From positions 186,001-250,000 of the forward strand of contig NZ_JAAQQU010000099.1 in NCBI RefSeq assembly GCF_011742145.1: a stretch of 64,000 bases of DNA, written 5' to 3'. Position 1 is the first letter of the stretch; every line of letters begins with the position of its first letter. A model generated the notes under the pieces. That model did not search any database and had not been told where the DNA came from. It saw only the letters and a program-made list of their open reading frames with translations. Below, piece after piece: positions 52,785 to 60,507 of this stretch. Both the position numbers and the translations under genes were made by a program. The stretch comes from Flavobacterium sp. J49. Lineage in GTDB: Bacteria > Bacteroidota > Bacteroidia > Flavobacteriales > Flavobacteriaceae.

Positions 52785-53396
52785 ATGAAAAAAATCACGC
52801 TGTTTGCAGCCGTATTTACTTGTTGTATTTCTTTTGGCCAAAATAAACTCGGCGCTTTTACAGGACTGAATTACTCCTATTTCACAGATACTCCGGGCGG
52901 ACAAGTGTTGGCAGAAGAATCATTCGGATTACAATTGGGAATTGTTTATGAAAAGGAAATCGCCCCTAAAGTGCATTTCAGACCGAAGTTGATGTTTTCC
53001 CAACAAGGAGACAGAACCAAAACACCTGCAACAATCAACTTTGACCCTATGGTGATTGGCAACGGTTTTGAAATGGACCAAATTGATAAAAAATTGACTT
53101 ATATCAATATTCCTTTAGAATTTAAATTTTGGAACAAAATCTACTTGCTTGCCGGACCACAACTAGGCTTTTTAATCAATGAAAAAGCAATGAGCAGCTT
53201 TAGTCAAGACGCTAAGTCTGATATAGACTTCGGATTCAATCTTGGCACCGGATTTACAGTAAACAAACTCTTTTTTGAAGTTGGGATTTACCAAGGTTTA
53301 ACAACAATCTACAGTTATAACTATTACGCAACCGGCAGTTCAGTCAAAGCCAATAACGGTTACGCCCGATTTACCGTTGGTTATCTTTTCAAGTAG
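52785..53396 (+). CDS. PorT family outer-membrane beta-barrel protein
   Basis: A 203-residue outer-membrane barrel with a signal peptide (to about residue 19). LGAFTGLNYSYFTD, FGLQLGIVYEKEI and the closing YARFTVGYLFK show the strand pattern of the PorT/OMP_b-brl_2 family. No type IX secretion gene is nearby, so the PorT name only marks the family. Its stop abuts the convergent methyltransferase stop. Confidence 0.82.
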   Translation: MKKITLFAAVFTCCISFGQNKLGAFTGLNYSYFTDTPGGQVLAEESFGLQLGIVYEKEIAPKVHFRPKLMFSQQGDRTKTPATINFDPMVIGNGFEMDQIDKKLTYINIPLEFKFWNKIYLLAGPQLGFLINEKAMSSFSQDAKSDIDFGFNLGTGFTVNKLFFEVGIYQGLTTIYSYNYYATGSSVKANNGYARFTVGYLFK

Positions 53397-54563
53397 TTAT
53401 TCTTCAGTGTTTTGTTGGAATTTGGTACGCTTGCTGCCTTCATACATTTCGTATTTCACCAAACGCGCTTCCAAACTTCCGTTGAAAAGTTTGATTTTAC
53501 GAGAAGGTCTTAAACCAACAAACTTCAAGGCTTCCAAATTACCTGTGATAAACCAAGCATTGGTATTGGGATAGTTATTCTTCAAAGTATCGCCTAATTC
53601 GCGGTAAAAACGCTCCAATTCAATATCCAAACGTTCACCATATGGCGGATTGAAAACCATATGCAATGGTCCGGTCGTTTCTTTTTTGGTATCAAAGAAA
53701 TTCGCCTGACTAATCGTTACATAATCGTCTAAATTGGCATTGATAATATTGTCTTTCGCTTTCTGAACCGCACTCGGCGCTTTGTCGTAACCAATAATAT
53801 TGTGGTGGAATTCTTTGGTGCGCTTCATCAAGGCATCTATAATTTGGTCAAACAAATCATTGTCCCAATCGTTCCATTTTTCGAAAGCAAATTCCTTGCG
53901 ATTGATATTCGCCGGAATATTACAGGCTATCATGGCAGCTTCTGCTAAAATCGTTCCCGAACCACACATCGGATCGAGAAAATCGGAACTTCCGTCCCAA
54001 CCTGAAAGCAACAACATTCCCGCCGCCAACACTTCGTTAATCGGAGCGATATTCGTCGCGGTTCTGTAACCTCTGTGGTGCAATGAAGCTCCGGAAGTAT
54101 CCAGTGCAACTGAACATTGGTCACGGTCGATGTGAATATTGATTCTTAAATCGGGAAAGTCTTTGTCAATACTTGGTCGCTGTCCGAATTTATCGCGAAA
54201 TTGATCTACAATCGCGTCTTTTGCTTTTTGGGAAACAAATTGAGAGTGCTTGAAATGATCCGAATGAATGGTAGTGTCAATTACAAAAGTCTGATTGGCA
54301 TTCATATACTTGCTCCAATCAATTCCCTGAATGCCTTTGTACAAACTTTGGTCGTTAAAAGCCCTGAAATGGTAAATAGGTTTTAAGATTTTTAAAGCCG
54401 TTCGCAAAGACAAATTAGCTTTGTACATAAAGCCTTTATCGCCTTTGAAACTCACGGCACGCGTACCAATTTCGACCTCTTGTGCACCTAATTGCTGTAA
54501 TTCTTCAACCAATATTTCTTCAAAACCAAAAAAGGTTTTGGCTACCATTTTAAAATTCTCCAT
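53397..54563 (-). CDS. THUMP-domain class I RNA methyltransferase (RlmL/YcbY-like N-half)
   Basis: SAM-dependent methyltransferase of 388 residues with an N-terminal THUMP domain (about 40-150) and a C-terminal N6-adenine/guanine-type Rossmann domain. The catalytic NPPY motif (MVFNPPYGERL) and FLDPMCGSGTILAEAA are present. It resembles the RlmL half of E. coli RlmKL, which makes m2G2445 in 23S rRNA; other targets are possible. The ATG at 54563 was chosen since the upstream candidate is TTG. Confidence 0.92.
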   Translation of the reverse strand: MENFKMVAKTFFGFEEILVEELQQLGAQEVEIGTRAVSFKGDKGFMYKANLSLRTALKILKPIYHFRAFNDQSLYKGIQGIDWSKYMNANQTFVIDTTIHSDHFKHSQFVSQKAKDAIVDQFRDKFGQRPSIDKDFPDLRINIHIDRDQCSVALDTSGASLHHRGYRTATNIAPINEVLAAGMLLLSGWDGSSDFLDPMCGSGTILAEAAMIACNIPANINRKEFAFEKWNDWDNDLFDQIIDALMKRTKEFHHNIIGYDKAPSAVQKAKDNIINANLDDYVTISQANFFDTKKETTGPLHMVFNPPYGERLDIELERFYRELGDTLKNNYPNTNAWFITGNLEALKFVGLRPSRKIKLFNGSLEARLVKYEMYEGSKRTKFQQNTEE

Positions 54564-54580
54564 TTTCAATTATAATTTTT

Positions 54581-54647
54581 ACCACAAAAGACACAAAAGT
54601 TAAATTCCTTTGTCTCTTTTGTTTTTCTTGTGTGCCTTTGTAGTTAA
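54581..54647. repeat. Intergenic palindrome, CACAAAAGACACAAAAG type
   Basis: ACCACAAAAGACACAAAAGT (54581-54600) and the inverted CTTGTGTGCCTTTGTAGTT (54628-54646) form imperfect arms around an AT-rich loop. It lies just upstream of two divergent methyltransferase genes and resembles dispersed flavobacterial palindromes. Confidence 0.55.
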
Positions 54648-54701
54648 ACAAGTCACAAAAGGAAATCGGAAAGGTTTTCACTTTCTTCGGCAAAAATACA
54701 C

Positions 54702-54709
54702 TAATTTTG
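54702..54709 (+). promoter_or_regulatory. Promoter -7 box of the 54739 methyltransferase
   Basis: TAATTTTG is an exact TAnnTTTG match, 30 bases before the ATG. The -33 region is weak (CTTTC). Confidence 0.45.
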
Positions 54710-54738
54710 CGGGTGAAGAATTCATTTGAAAAGAATAA

Positions 54739-55482
54739 ATGTCAGATACTACAAATTGTAAATCCGAAAATTGGTACGCTTCCTGGTTTGATACACCGTA
54801 TTACCACATTTTATACAAAGACCGAAATTACCGTGAAGCACAAATCTTCATGGACAATCTTACCCATTATTTAAACTTACCGGAGAAAGCCAAAGTCCTT
54901 GATTTAGCTTGCGGAAAAGGCCGACATTCAATCTATCTGAACCAATTGGGTTACGATGTTATGGGTGCTGATTTATCTGAAAACAGCATCAATGAAGCCA
55001 ACAAAAATGCCAATGAAACACTGCACTTTGTAGTGCATGATAAACGAGAACCTTTTGAACAGAAGTTTGATGCTATCTTTAATCTGTTTACCAGTTTTGG
55101 CTACTTTGAAAACGAAGAAGACAATTTGCAAACCTTGATTGCCATCAAAGAAAGTCTCTCGGAATATGGTTTTGCTGTAATTGATTTTATGAATGTTTAC
55201 ACGGTTTTAGAAAATTTAATTCCGGAAGAAACCAAAGAAGTCGATGGTATTACTTTTAACATCAAACGCTATGAAGCCAATCATTTTATCATCAAGGAAA
55301 TAGATTTTGAAGCTGACGGTCAAAAATTCCACTTTGTAGAAAAAGTAAAAGCCTATACTTTAGAAGATTTTCAACGCATGATGGACCAAGCGGGGATCTA
55401 TTTATTGGATACTTTTGGTGATTATAAATTGAAAAAATTCCACAAGAATACGAGCGAAAGATTAATAATGATATTTAAATAG
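54739..55482 (+). CDS. Class I SAM-dependent methyltransferase
   Basis: A 247-residue methyltransferase with the SAM motif I VLDLACGKGRHSIYL (about 53-67) and motif post-I MGADLSENSI. The rest matches the large methyltransferase 11/25 group, which act on small molecules or proteins. The substrate is not evident and neighbours give no hint. It is followed by a dispersed palindrome. Confidence 0.85.
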   Translation: MSDTTNCKSENWYASWFDTPYYHILYKDRNYREAQIFMDNLTHYLNLPEKAKVLDLACGKGRHSIYLNQLGYDVMGADLSENSINEANKNANETLHFVVHDKREPFEQKFDAIFNLFTSFGYFENEEDNLQTLIAIKESLSEYGFAVIDFMNVYTVLENLIPEETKEVDGITFNIKRYEANHFIIKEIDFEADGQKFHFVEKVKAYTLEDFQRMMDQAGIYLLDTFGDYKLKKFHKNTSERLIMIFK

Positions 55483-55494
55483 TTTATGCGGTTA

Positions 55495-55533
55495 TTTGGT
55501 GATTCGGTTATTTGTTTTTTACAAATCACCAAA
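55495..55533. repeat. Intergenic inverted repeat before the ZIP gene
   Basis: TTTGGTGATT (55495-55504) and AATCACCAAA (55524-55533) are perfect 10-bp arms with a 19-base loop, followed by tandem ACAAATC units. It could end the methyltransferase transcript or act as a leader hairpin for the ZIP gene. Confidence 0.55.
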
Positions 55534-55561
55534 TTGACAAATCAACAAATCAACAACAAAA

Positions 55562-56230
55562 ATGAATTACATACTTCCTTTACTTTCAGTACTTTTAGGT
55601 TATGCAATTGCATTGATTATTAAACCTAAAAAGAAGAACAATCTAAAACTGTTATTGGCCTTTAGCGGTTCGTTTTTGTTGTCAATCACTGTAATGGATT
55701 TGCTCCCGGAAGTATATGAAAGTCACAACCACAATGTGGGTGTTTTTATCATGGTGGGAATTTTGTTCCAAATTATTTTGGAATTTTTCTCCAAAGGTGC
55801 GGAACACGGACACGTTCACGGTCATGATAAAATCAAGCAAATGCCGTGGTTGTTGTTCATCAGTTTATGCATCCACGCTTTTTTAGAAGGCTTTCCCGTT
55901 GGACATCACCACGATTTGGCTTACGGAATTGCCATTCACCACTTGCCTATTGCCATTATCTTAACGACATTTTTCCTCAATGCCGAGTTGAATAAAACAG
56001 CTTTGTTTGTTTTTATGATTTCGTTTGCTTTCATGACGCCTTTAGGAACATTCGTTTCCGATTCAGCGCCGTCAATAACCCAATACTATACCGAAATCAC
56101 AGCGGTTGTCATTGGAATTCTGTTCCACATCTCTTCGACAATTATATTTGAAAGCAGCGAAGGACATAAATTTAATATCGCCAAAATTTCGATGATTATT
56201 TTCGGGATATTGTTGGCTTGTTTTGTTTAA
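55562..56230 (+). CDS. ZIP family metal transporter
   Basis: Inner-membrane transporter of 222 residues with about 7-8 helices that imports zinc or other divalent metals. A histidine-rich loop (EHGHVHGHDK, near 82-91) and the ZIP helix motifs IHAFLEGFPVG and AIHHLPIA are present. It lacks the extra histidine loop size of eukaryotic ZIPs. It seems to be a single gene, so zinc is only the default substrate. Confidence 0.88.
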   Translation: MNYILPLLSVLLGYAIALIIKPKKKNNLKLLLAFSGSFLLSITVMDLLPEVYESHNHNVGVFIMVGILFQIILEFFSKGAEHGHVHGHDKIKQMPWLLFISLCIHAFLEGFPVGHHHDLAYGIAIHHLPIAIILTTFFLNAELNKTALFVFMISFAFMTPLGTFVSDSAPSITQYYTEITAVVIGILFHISSTIIFESSEGHKFNIAKISMIIFGILLACFV

Positions 56231-56283
56231 AAATTTAAACGAAACTTAGTAACTTAGCCACTCAGAACCTTAGTCAATCAAAC

Positions 56284-57096
56284 ATGTCCTTCACCAAAAC
56301 CACCGAACAATCCTCACACTACGAAAGTCTCGAACAAATGTCGGTTCTCGACTTGTTAACCAACATCAACAACGAAGATAAAACCGTGCCTTTGGCTGTG
56401 GAAAAAGCTTTGCCGCAAATTGAAACTTTGGTTACCCAAATTGTAGCCAAAATGAAACTTGGCGGGAGATTGTTTTACATTGGTGCCGGAACTTCAGGAA
56501 GATTAGGTATTGTAGATGCGTCTGAATGTCCGCCAACGTTTGGTGTGCCATTCGATTTGGTCAACGGAATCATTGCCGGTGGTGACAAAGCCATTCGCAA
56601 AGCAGTTGAATTTGCTGAAGATGACAGAGACCAAGCTTGGAAAGATTTGGTTGCCGAAAATATCTCTTCAAATGACATTGTTATTGGCATCGCTGCTTCG
56701 GGAACAACGCCTTATGTGATTGGCGGTTTGGAAAAATGTCATGAGAATAATATCATCACCGGTTGTATTACTTGCAATGAAGGAAGTCCGTTAGCCTTGA
56801 CTGCTCAATTTCCGGTAGTCGTTGTGGTTGGTCCCGAATTCGTAACCGGAAGTTCTCGAATGAAAGCCGGAACCGCACAGAAATTGGTTTTGAATATGAT
56901 TTCTACCGCAACTATGATTCAATTGGGTCGCGTAAAAGGCAATAAAATGGTCGATATGCAATTGAGCAACGTTAAACTCGTTGACCGAGGTGTTCGCATG
57001 ATTATGGGAGAAATTCCGGTAAGTTATGAAGAAGCATCAGCTTTGCTGGAAAAACACGGAAGCGTTAGAAAAGCCGTTGAAGCTTACCAAAGTTAG
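56284..57096 (+). CDS. murQ: N-acetylmuramic acid 6-phosphate etherase
   Basis: Etherase of 270 residues that splits MurNAc-6-phosphate into GlcNAc-6-phosphate and D-lactate in cell-wall recycling. A SIS domain carries GAGTSGRLGIVDASECPP (about 62-79), with the catalytic glutamate, and IGIAASGTTPYVIGG. SSRMKAGTAQKLVLNM near 195 is conserved. It is about 30 residues shorter than E. coli MurQ, as in other flavobacteria (recalled). Next to it is an NlpC-like protein, 1 bp away. Confidence 0.95.
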   Translation: MSFTKTTEQSSHYESLEQMSVLDLLTNINNEDKTVPLAVEKALPQIETLVTQIVAKMKLGGRLFYIGAGTSGRLGIVDASECPPTFGVPFDLVNGIIAGGDKAIRKAVEFAEDDRDQAWKDLVAENISSNDIVIGIAASGTTPYVIGGLEKCHENNIITGCITCNEGSPLALTAQFPVVVVVGPEFVTGSSRMKAGTAQKLVLNMISTATMIQLGRVKGNKMVDMQLSNVKLVDRGVRMIMGEIPVSYEEASALLEKHGSVRKAVEAYQS

Positions 57097-57097
57097 G

Positions 57098-57784
57098 ATG
57101 AAAAAAGCGATCAAAATAATACTCTTTTTAATTTTTGCGACTGCAATCGGTATTTATGCCTATCGCAATTCCGTAAGGGCTTCTGTGGTTGAATACCAAT
57201 CGGAATTAAATCCGGATGATTATCCTAAAACTTTAGACAGTATCAGACAAATCAGAAGCCAATTGAAAGGAAAAAGCACAGCTGAAATAGGAAAATCATT
57301 CACCAACCAACTGACGGATAAAATATTTCCCTATTGGTATGGCACCGATTGGAATTTCAATGGCACCAGTCAAAAACCCAACGAAGGTAGCATTGCTTGC
57401 GGGTATTTTGTGACCACTACTTTAAGAGACATTGGTGTTGATATCAACCGAGTAAAATTGGCACAATGCGCTTCTGAGGAAATGATTAAAAAGCTGGTTT
57501 CAGAAGACAATATTTATCGTTTTTCCAACAAAAATATCCAAGAATTTGAAAAGACTTTAAAAGAAAAAGGGAACGGCATTTACGTAGTCGGATTAGACAA
57601 TCACACCGGTTTCTTATATTTATCCGATGAAGGCAACTTTTTTATCCATTCCAGCGGTGCGCGTCCGTTTAAAGTGGTTAAAGAAAAATTTATGGAATCC
57701 ACATTATTGATAAAATCAAAATACCGAGTGGCGGGCAAATTGTCTTCAGACAAACAATTGCTTTCCAATTGGATCCAATTATAA
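57098..57784 (+). CDS. Putative exported NlpC/P60-like cysteine peptidase
   Basis: A 228-residue protein with one N-terminal membrane helix or signal peptide (KIILFLIFATAIGIYAY). C101 in SIACGYFVTTTL, H169 in GLDNHTGFLYL and H184 in FFIHSSGARP have the order and spacing of an NlpC/P60 cysteine peptidase. Such enzymes cleave peptidoglycan stems, which fits its place one base after murQ. The fold is inferred, not proven, and no typical NlpC motif DCSGFV is present. Confidence 0.6.
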   Translation: MKKAIKIILFLIFATAIGIYAYRNSVRASVVEYQSELNPDDYPKTLDSIRQIRSQLKGKSTAEIGKSFTNQLTDKIFPYWYGTDWNFNGTSQKPNEGSIACGYFVTTTLRDIGVDINRVKLAQCASEEMIKKLVSEDNIYRFSNKNIQEFEKTLKEKGNGIYVVGLDNHTGFLYLSDEGNFFIHSSGARPFKVVKEKFMESTLLIKSKYRVAGKLSSDKQLLSNWIQL

Positions 57785-57799
57785 TCAGCTAAATCAACT

Positions 57800-58267
57800 A
57801 TGAAAAAAAACATCACCTTAGCCCTATTGTTCGTCTCAATGCTTTCTTATTGTCAACAAATGACCATGGAAAAAGGACGATTCTATCTCGGAGGCAACCG
57901 AATTGACAGCCGAGAAGCCCGAAACTTATTTGCTACCAATGTCAAAGCTGCTGCGCTTTACAAACAAGCCAAATCAAAAGAAGCATTAGGCGGATTTTTA
58001 TTGGGCTTTGGTATCGGACTGACTGTTGGCGATTTGGCCATTGGTTTGTTTTCGGATAAAGAATATCCAACGGCCATGACTTATGTTGGGGTTGGCTCAA
58101 TAGTCATTTCGGTACCGGTACTTTCCGGCAGAAAAAAGCGTTATGAAGAAGCGGTTTCTATTTACAATTCAGAACACAAAGAATTAAAATTAGGTGCCAC
58201 CAACACTACCGTAAATCTCAACGCTATTGCCAATCAAAATGGCATTGGCTTCCAATTAAAATTTTAA
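57800..58267 (+). CDS. Exported protein of unknown function
   Basis: A 155-residue protein with a signal peptide ending near SYCQQ (about residue 19). The mature part begins with a basic, helical RIDSREARNLF region, then glycine-rich hydrophobic segments (LGGFLLGFGIGLTVGDLAIG and YVGVGSIVISVPVLSG), likely a pair of membrane helices. No family recognised. It lies in the murQ cluster, 15 bp after the previous gene. Confidence 0.65.
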   Translation: MKKNITLALLFVSMLSYCQQMTMEKGRFYLGGNRIDSREARNLFATNVKAAALYKQAKSKEALGGFLLGFGIGLTVGDLAIGLFSDKEYPTAMTYVGVGSIVISVPVLSGRKKRYEEAVSIYNSEHKELKLGATNTTVNLNAIANQNGIGFQLKF

Positions 58268-58270
58268 ATC

Positions 58271-58501
58271 ATGTCTGTTAAGAAACAACTTCTCGACAAA
58301 GGAATTAAATTGATGCTTTACGCCTTACCTTTGATGTTTATTGGGCCGAGTGTGATTTACAATGCCTTTATCAACAAGCAGAATGTTTGGCATTGGCTGG
58401 TTTTGGCTGTGGGACTTTTTTTAAGCGGATTGGCCGTATATTTTATGTTTAAAGGAATAAAAACCTTAACTGATGCGCTCTTCGACCATGATAGAAAATA
58501 A
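58271..58501 (+). CDS. DUF6095 family small membrane protein
   Basis: A 76-residue protein with two helices (LMLYALPLMFIGPSVIYNAF and HWLVLAVGLFLSGLAVYFMF). The pattern fits DUF6095 proteins (recalled). It starts 3 bp after the previous stop and overlaps the next gene by 14 bp, so all are likely co-transcribed. Confidence 0.75.
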   Translation: MSVKKQLLDKGIKLMLYALPLMFIGPSVIYNAFINKQNVWHWLVLAVGLFLSGLAVYFMFKGIKTLTDALFDHDRK

Positions 58502-59060
58502 TTATTTAGTAAGCATACAAAAGCAGTTTCTGTATTACAAAGCGATAGCAGAAAAAGCCATTGACCAACTCGAGCCGGAACAATTGTTTGCCACAGTAAA
58601 TGAAGACACCAATTCGATTGCGATGATTATCCAACATCTGGCCGGCAATATGCTTTCTCGCTTTACAGAGTTCTTGACCAGCGATGGCGAAAAAGATTGG
58701 AGAAACCGTGACCGTGAATTTGAAGAAATGATTTCTAATAAAACGGAATTGATGGCTTTGTGGCAAAAAGGTTGGGATTGTTTTTTTAATGCCATTAATA
58801 CTTTAACGCCTGAACAATTAGCAACCATTGTTTATATTCGAAATGAAGGACATACCGTGGTGGAAGCTATTAATCGTCAATTGGCCCATTACCCATATCA
58901 CATTGGGCAAATTGTATTTTATGCCAAAATGCTAAAAAATACCGAATGGAATTCGCTCTCCATTCCTAAAAACAAATCTAACGCTTATAATGCCGACAAA
59001 TTTGCGCAAGACAAAAGCATCAAGAACTTTACGGATGACGAATTGAATCGATTAAAATAA
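58488..59060 (+). CDS. DUF1572 family protein (DinB-like)
   Basis: A 190-residue cytoplasmic four-helix-bundle protein. IIQHLAGNMLSRF, then HYPYHIGQIVF supply the histidines of a DinB-type metal site. DUF1572 members have no settled function; some relatives are thiol S-transferases. The ATG at 58488 overlaps the DUF6095 gene; the ORF start at 58473 would lie further inside that gene. Confidence 0.82.
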   Translation: MIENNYLVSIQKQFLYYKAIAEKAIDQLEPEQLFATVNEDTNSIAMIIQHLAGNMLSRFTEFLTSDGEKDWRNRDREFEEMISNKTELMALWQKGWDCFFNAINTLTPEQLATIVYIRNEGHTVVEAINRQLAHYPYHIGQIVFYAKMLKNTEWNSLSIPKNKSNAYNADKFAQDKSIKNFTDDELNRLK

Positions 59061-59063
59061 AAC

Positions 59064-59118
59064 CCTAGCCCGGATTGCAGCTGGCTACCCTGTAGCGCGA
59101 AAAGCCGGAAATAGCTCC
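59064..59118. repeat. Dispersed intergenic element, copy e (inverted)
   Basis: CCCTAGCCCGGATTGCAGCT at the left and GCCGGAAATAGCTCCT at the right are the reverse complement, with few changes, of the element at 37341-37394. It lies 10 bp before the next start codon, so it may be part of its leader. Confidence 0.75.
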
Positions 59119-59127
59119 TGATAAAAA

Positions 59128-59499
59128 ATGAAAAAAACAACACTACTTATACTCGCTTTAACCCTCTTTTCTTGTTCCCAAAAAGAGCGCAAGTGTCAAG
59201 ATTTTAAGACCGGTACTTTTGAATTTACACAAGAGATCAACGGAAAGAAAGTCACCTCTACTTTTACCCGTACAGAAACATTGCAAATTGAAACTTTCAA
59301 TGGTAAAACTGATACCGCTTCAGTTCGTTGGGTGAATGACTGCGAATTTGTGTTGCAAAAACTGCATCCCAAAACCATGAACGAAAGAAAAGCCATCAGC
59401 ATGACTATTTTGGCTACTGACGAGAATAGTTATACTTTTGACTACTCTTTTGTAGGCGATGCCAAAAAACAACGCGGCACTGTAACAAAAATGAAATAA
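59128..59499 (+). CDS. Small lipoprotein of unknown function
   Basis: A 123-residue lipoprotein with lipobox C16 (LTLFSCSQK). The mature part is beta-rich (FKTGTFEFTQEINGKKVTST, SYTFDYSFVGDAKKQRGTVT), like a small lipocalin-type barrel. Similar proteins carry a mistaken DNA topoisomerase IV name in databases (recalled); nothing here supports that. The start lies directly after the dispersed element. Confidence 0.7.
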   Translation: MKKTTLLILALTLFSCSQKERKCQDFKTGTFEFTQEINGKKVTSTFTRTETLQIETFNGKTDTASVRWVNDCEFVLQKLHPKTMNERKAISMTILATDENSYTFDYSFVGDAKKQRGTVTKMK

Positions 59500-59532
59500 T
59501 CCCGTTTAACCGATACAAACTTAATTTAACCC

Positions 59533-60306
59533 ATGGAAGTATTTTTAAATCCCGATGCTTGGATAGCGCTTTTAACTTTAACATTTTTAGAAATTGTTCT
59601 CGGAATTGACAACATCATATTCATTTCAATCGTAACCGGAAAATTGCCCGAAGAGAAACGCAAAAAAGCCACCCAAATTGGTTTGTTCTTGGCCATGTTT
59701 ATGCGTATCGGTTTATTATTCGGAATTACCCTTTTGATTGCCATGAAAAAACCGCTTTTCAGTTTTGATTGGGGTTGGTTTAGCGCTAATTTCACAGGAC
59801 AAGCCTTGATTTTATTATTGGGTGGAATATTTCTGATCTATAAAAGCACTAAAGAAATACACGAAAAAGTCGACCATAAAGGCGAAGAGGAAAAAGATTT
59901 AAAAACTTCGGCCGCCAAATCATTCAGCAATGTAATTGTGCAAATACTTTTAATTGATTTGATATTCTCTGTCGATAGTATTTTAACTGCTGTAGGAATG
60001 ACTAGCGGCGTTGAAGGTGCACTAATTATAATGATTACCGCTGTAGTAATTTCAGTTGGGGTAATGATGTTGTTTGCCGTTCCGGTTGGAAATTTTGTCA
60101 ATGCCAATCCTTCTATTCAAGTACTGGGTTTAGCATTTTTAATCTTAATCGGATTCATGCTTATCACAGAAAGTATGCATTTATCCGAGGCTTCATTAGC
60201 CGGACAACACGTTGGAACTGTTCCGAAGGGTTATTTGTACTTTGCCATTGCCTTCTCTTTAGCAGTAGAATTTATCAACATGAAAATGCGCAAAAAAAAG
60301 CATTAA
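59533..60306 (+). CDS. TerC family integral membrane protein
   Basis: A 257-residue protein with about seven helices. EIVLGIDNIIFISIVTGKLP (20-39) and LIDLIFSVDSILTAVG (near 140) are the two acidic TerC motifs. Family members are linked to tellurium resistance or to metal export that supports secreted enzymes. No ter genes lie nearby, so manganese or general metal export is the likelier reading. Confidence 0.92.
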   Translation: MEVFLNPDAWIALLTLTFLEIVLGIDNIIFISIVTGKLPEEKRKKATQIGLFLAMFMRIGLLFGITLLIAMKKPLFSFDWGWFSANFTGQALILLLGGIFLIYKSTKEIHEKVDHKGEEEKDLKTSAAKSFSNVIVQILLIDLIFSVDSILTAVGMTSGVEGALIIMITAVVISVGVMMLFAVPVGNFVNANPSIQVLGLAFLILIGFMLITESMHLSEASLAGQHVGTVPKGYLYFAIAFSLAVEFINMKMRKKKH

Positions 60307-60343
60307 CAAATATTATTCTACCGAAAAAAACTTTTAAATTTCA

Positions 60344-60368
60344 AACTCCTAATAATCGCTTAGGAGTT
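60344..60368 (+). terminator. Hairpin downstream of TerC
   Basis: AACTCCTAA and TTAGGAGTT form a perfect 9-bp stem around TAATCGC, 38 bp past the TerC stop. The T-run after it is poor, so termination may be weak. Confidence 0.5.
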
Positions 60369-60507
60369 CTTTGCGTAAGAAATATCCTTAAAATACATAC
60401 TTGTCTCTAATCAAATGATTTTATGATGAATATCATGCTTTTTTAACTCAATTAAAATTACTTTTACCTAAGTTGTGAGGTATGACTTTAGTAAATTGGA
60501 TATAATT

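Noticed and set aside
59128..59499. Topoisomerase IV label sometimes carried by similar small proteins
   Set aside because: The product is a 123-residue lipoprotein with none of the enzyme's domains.
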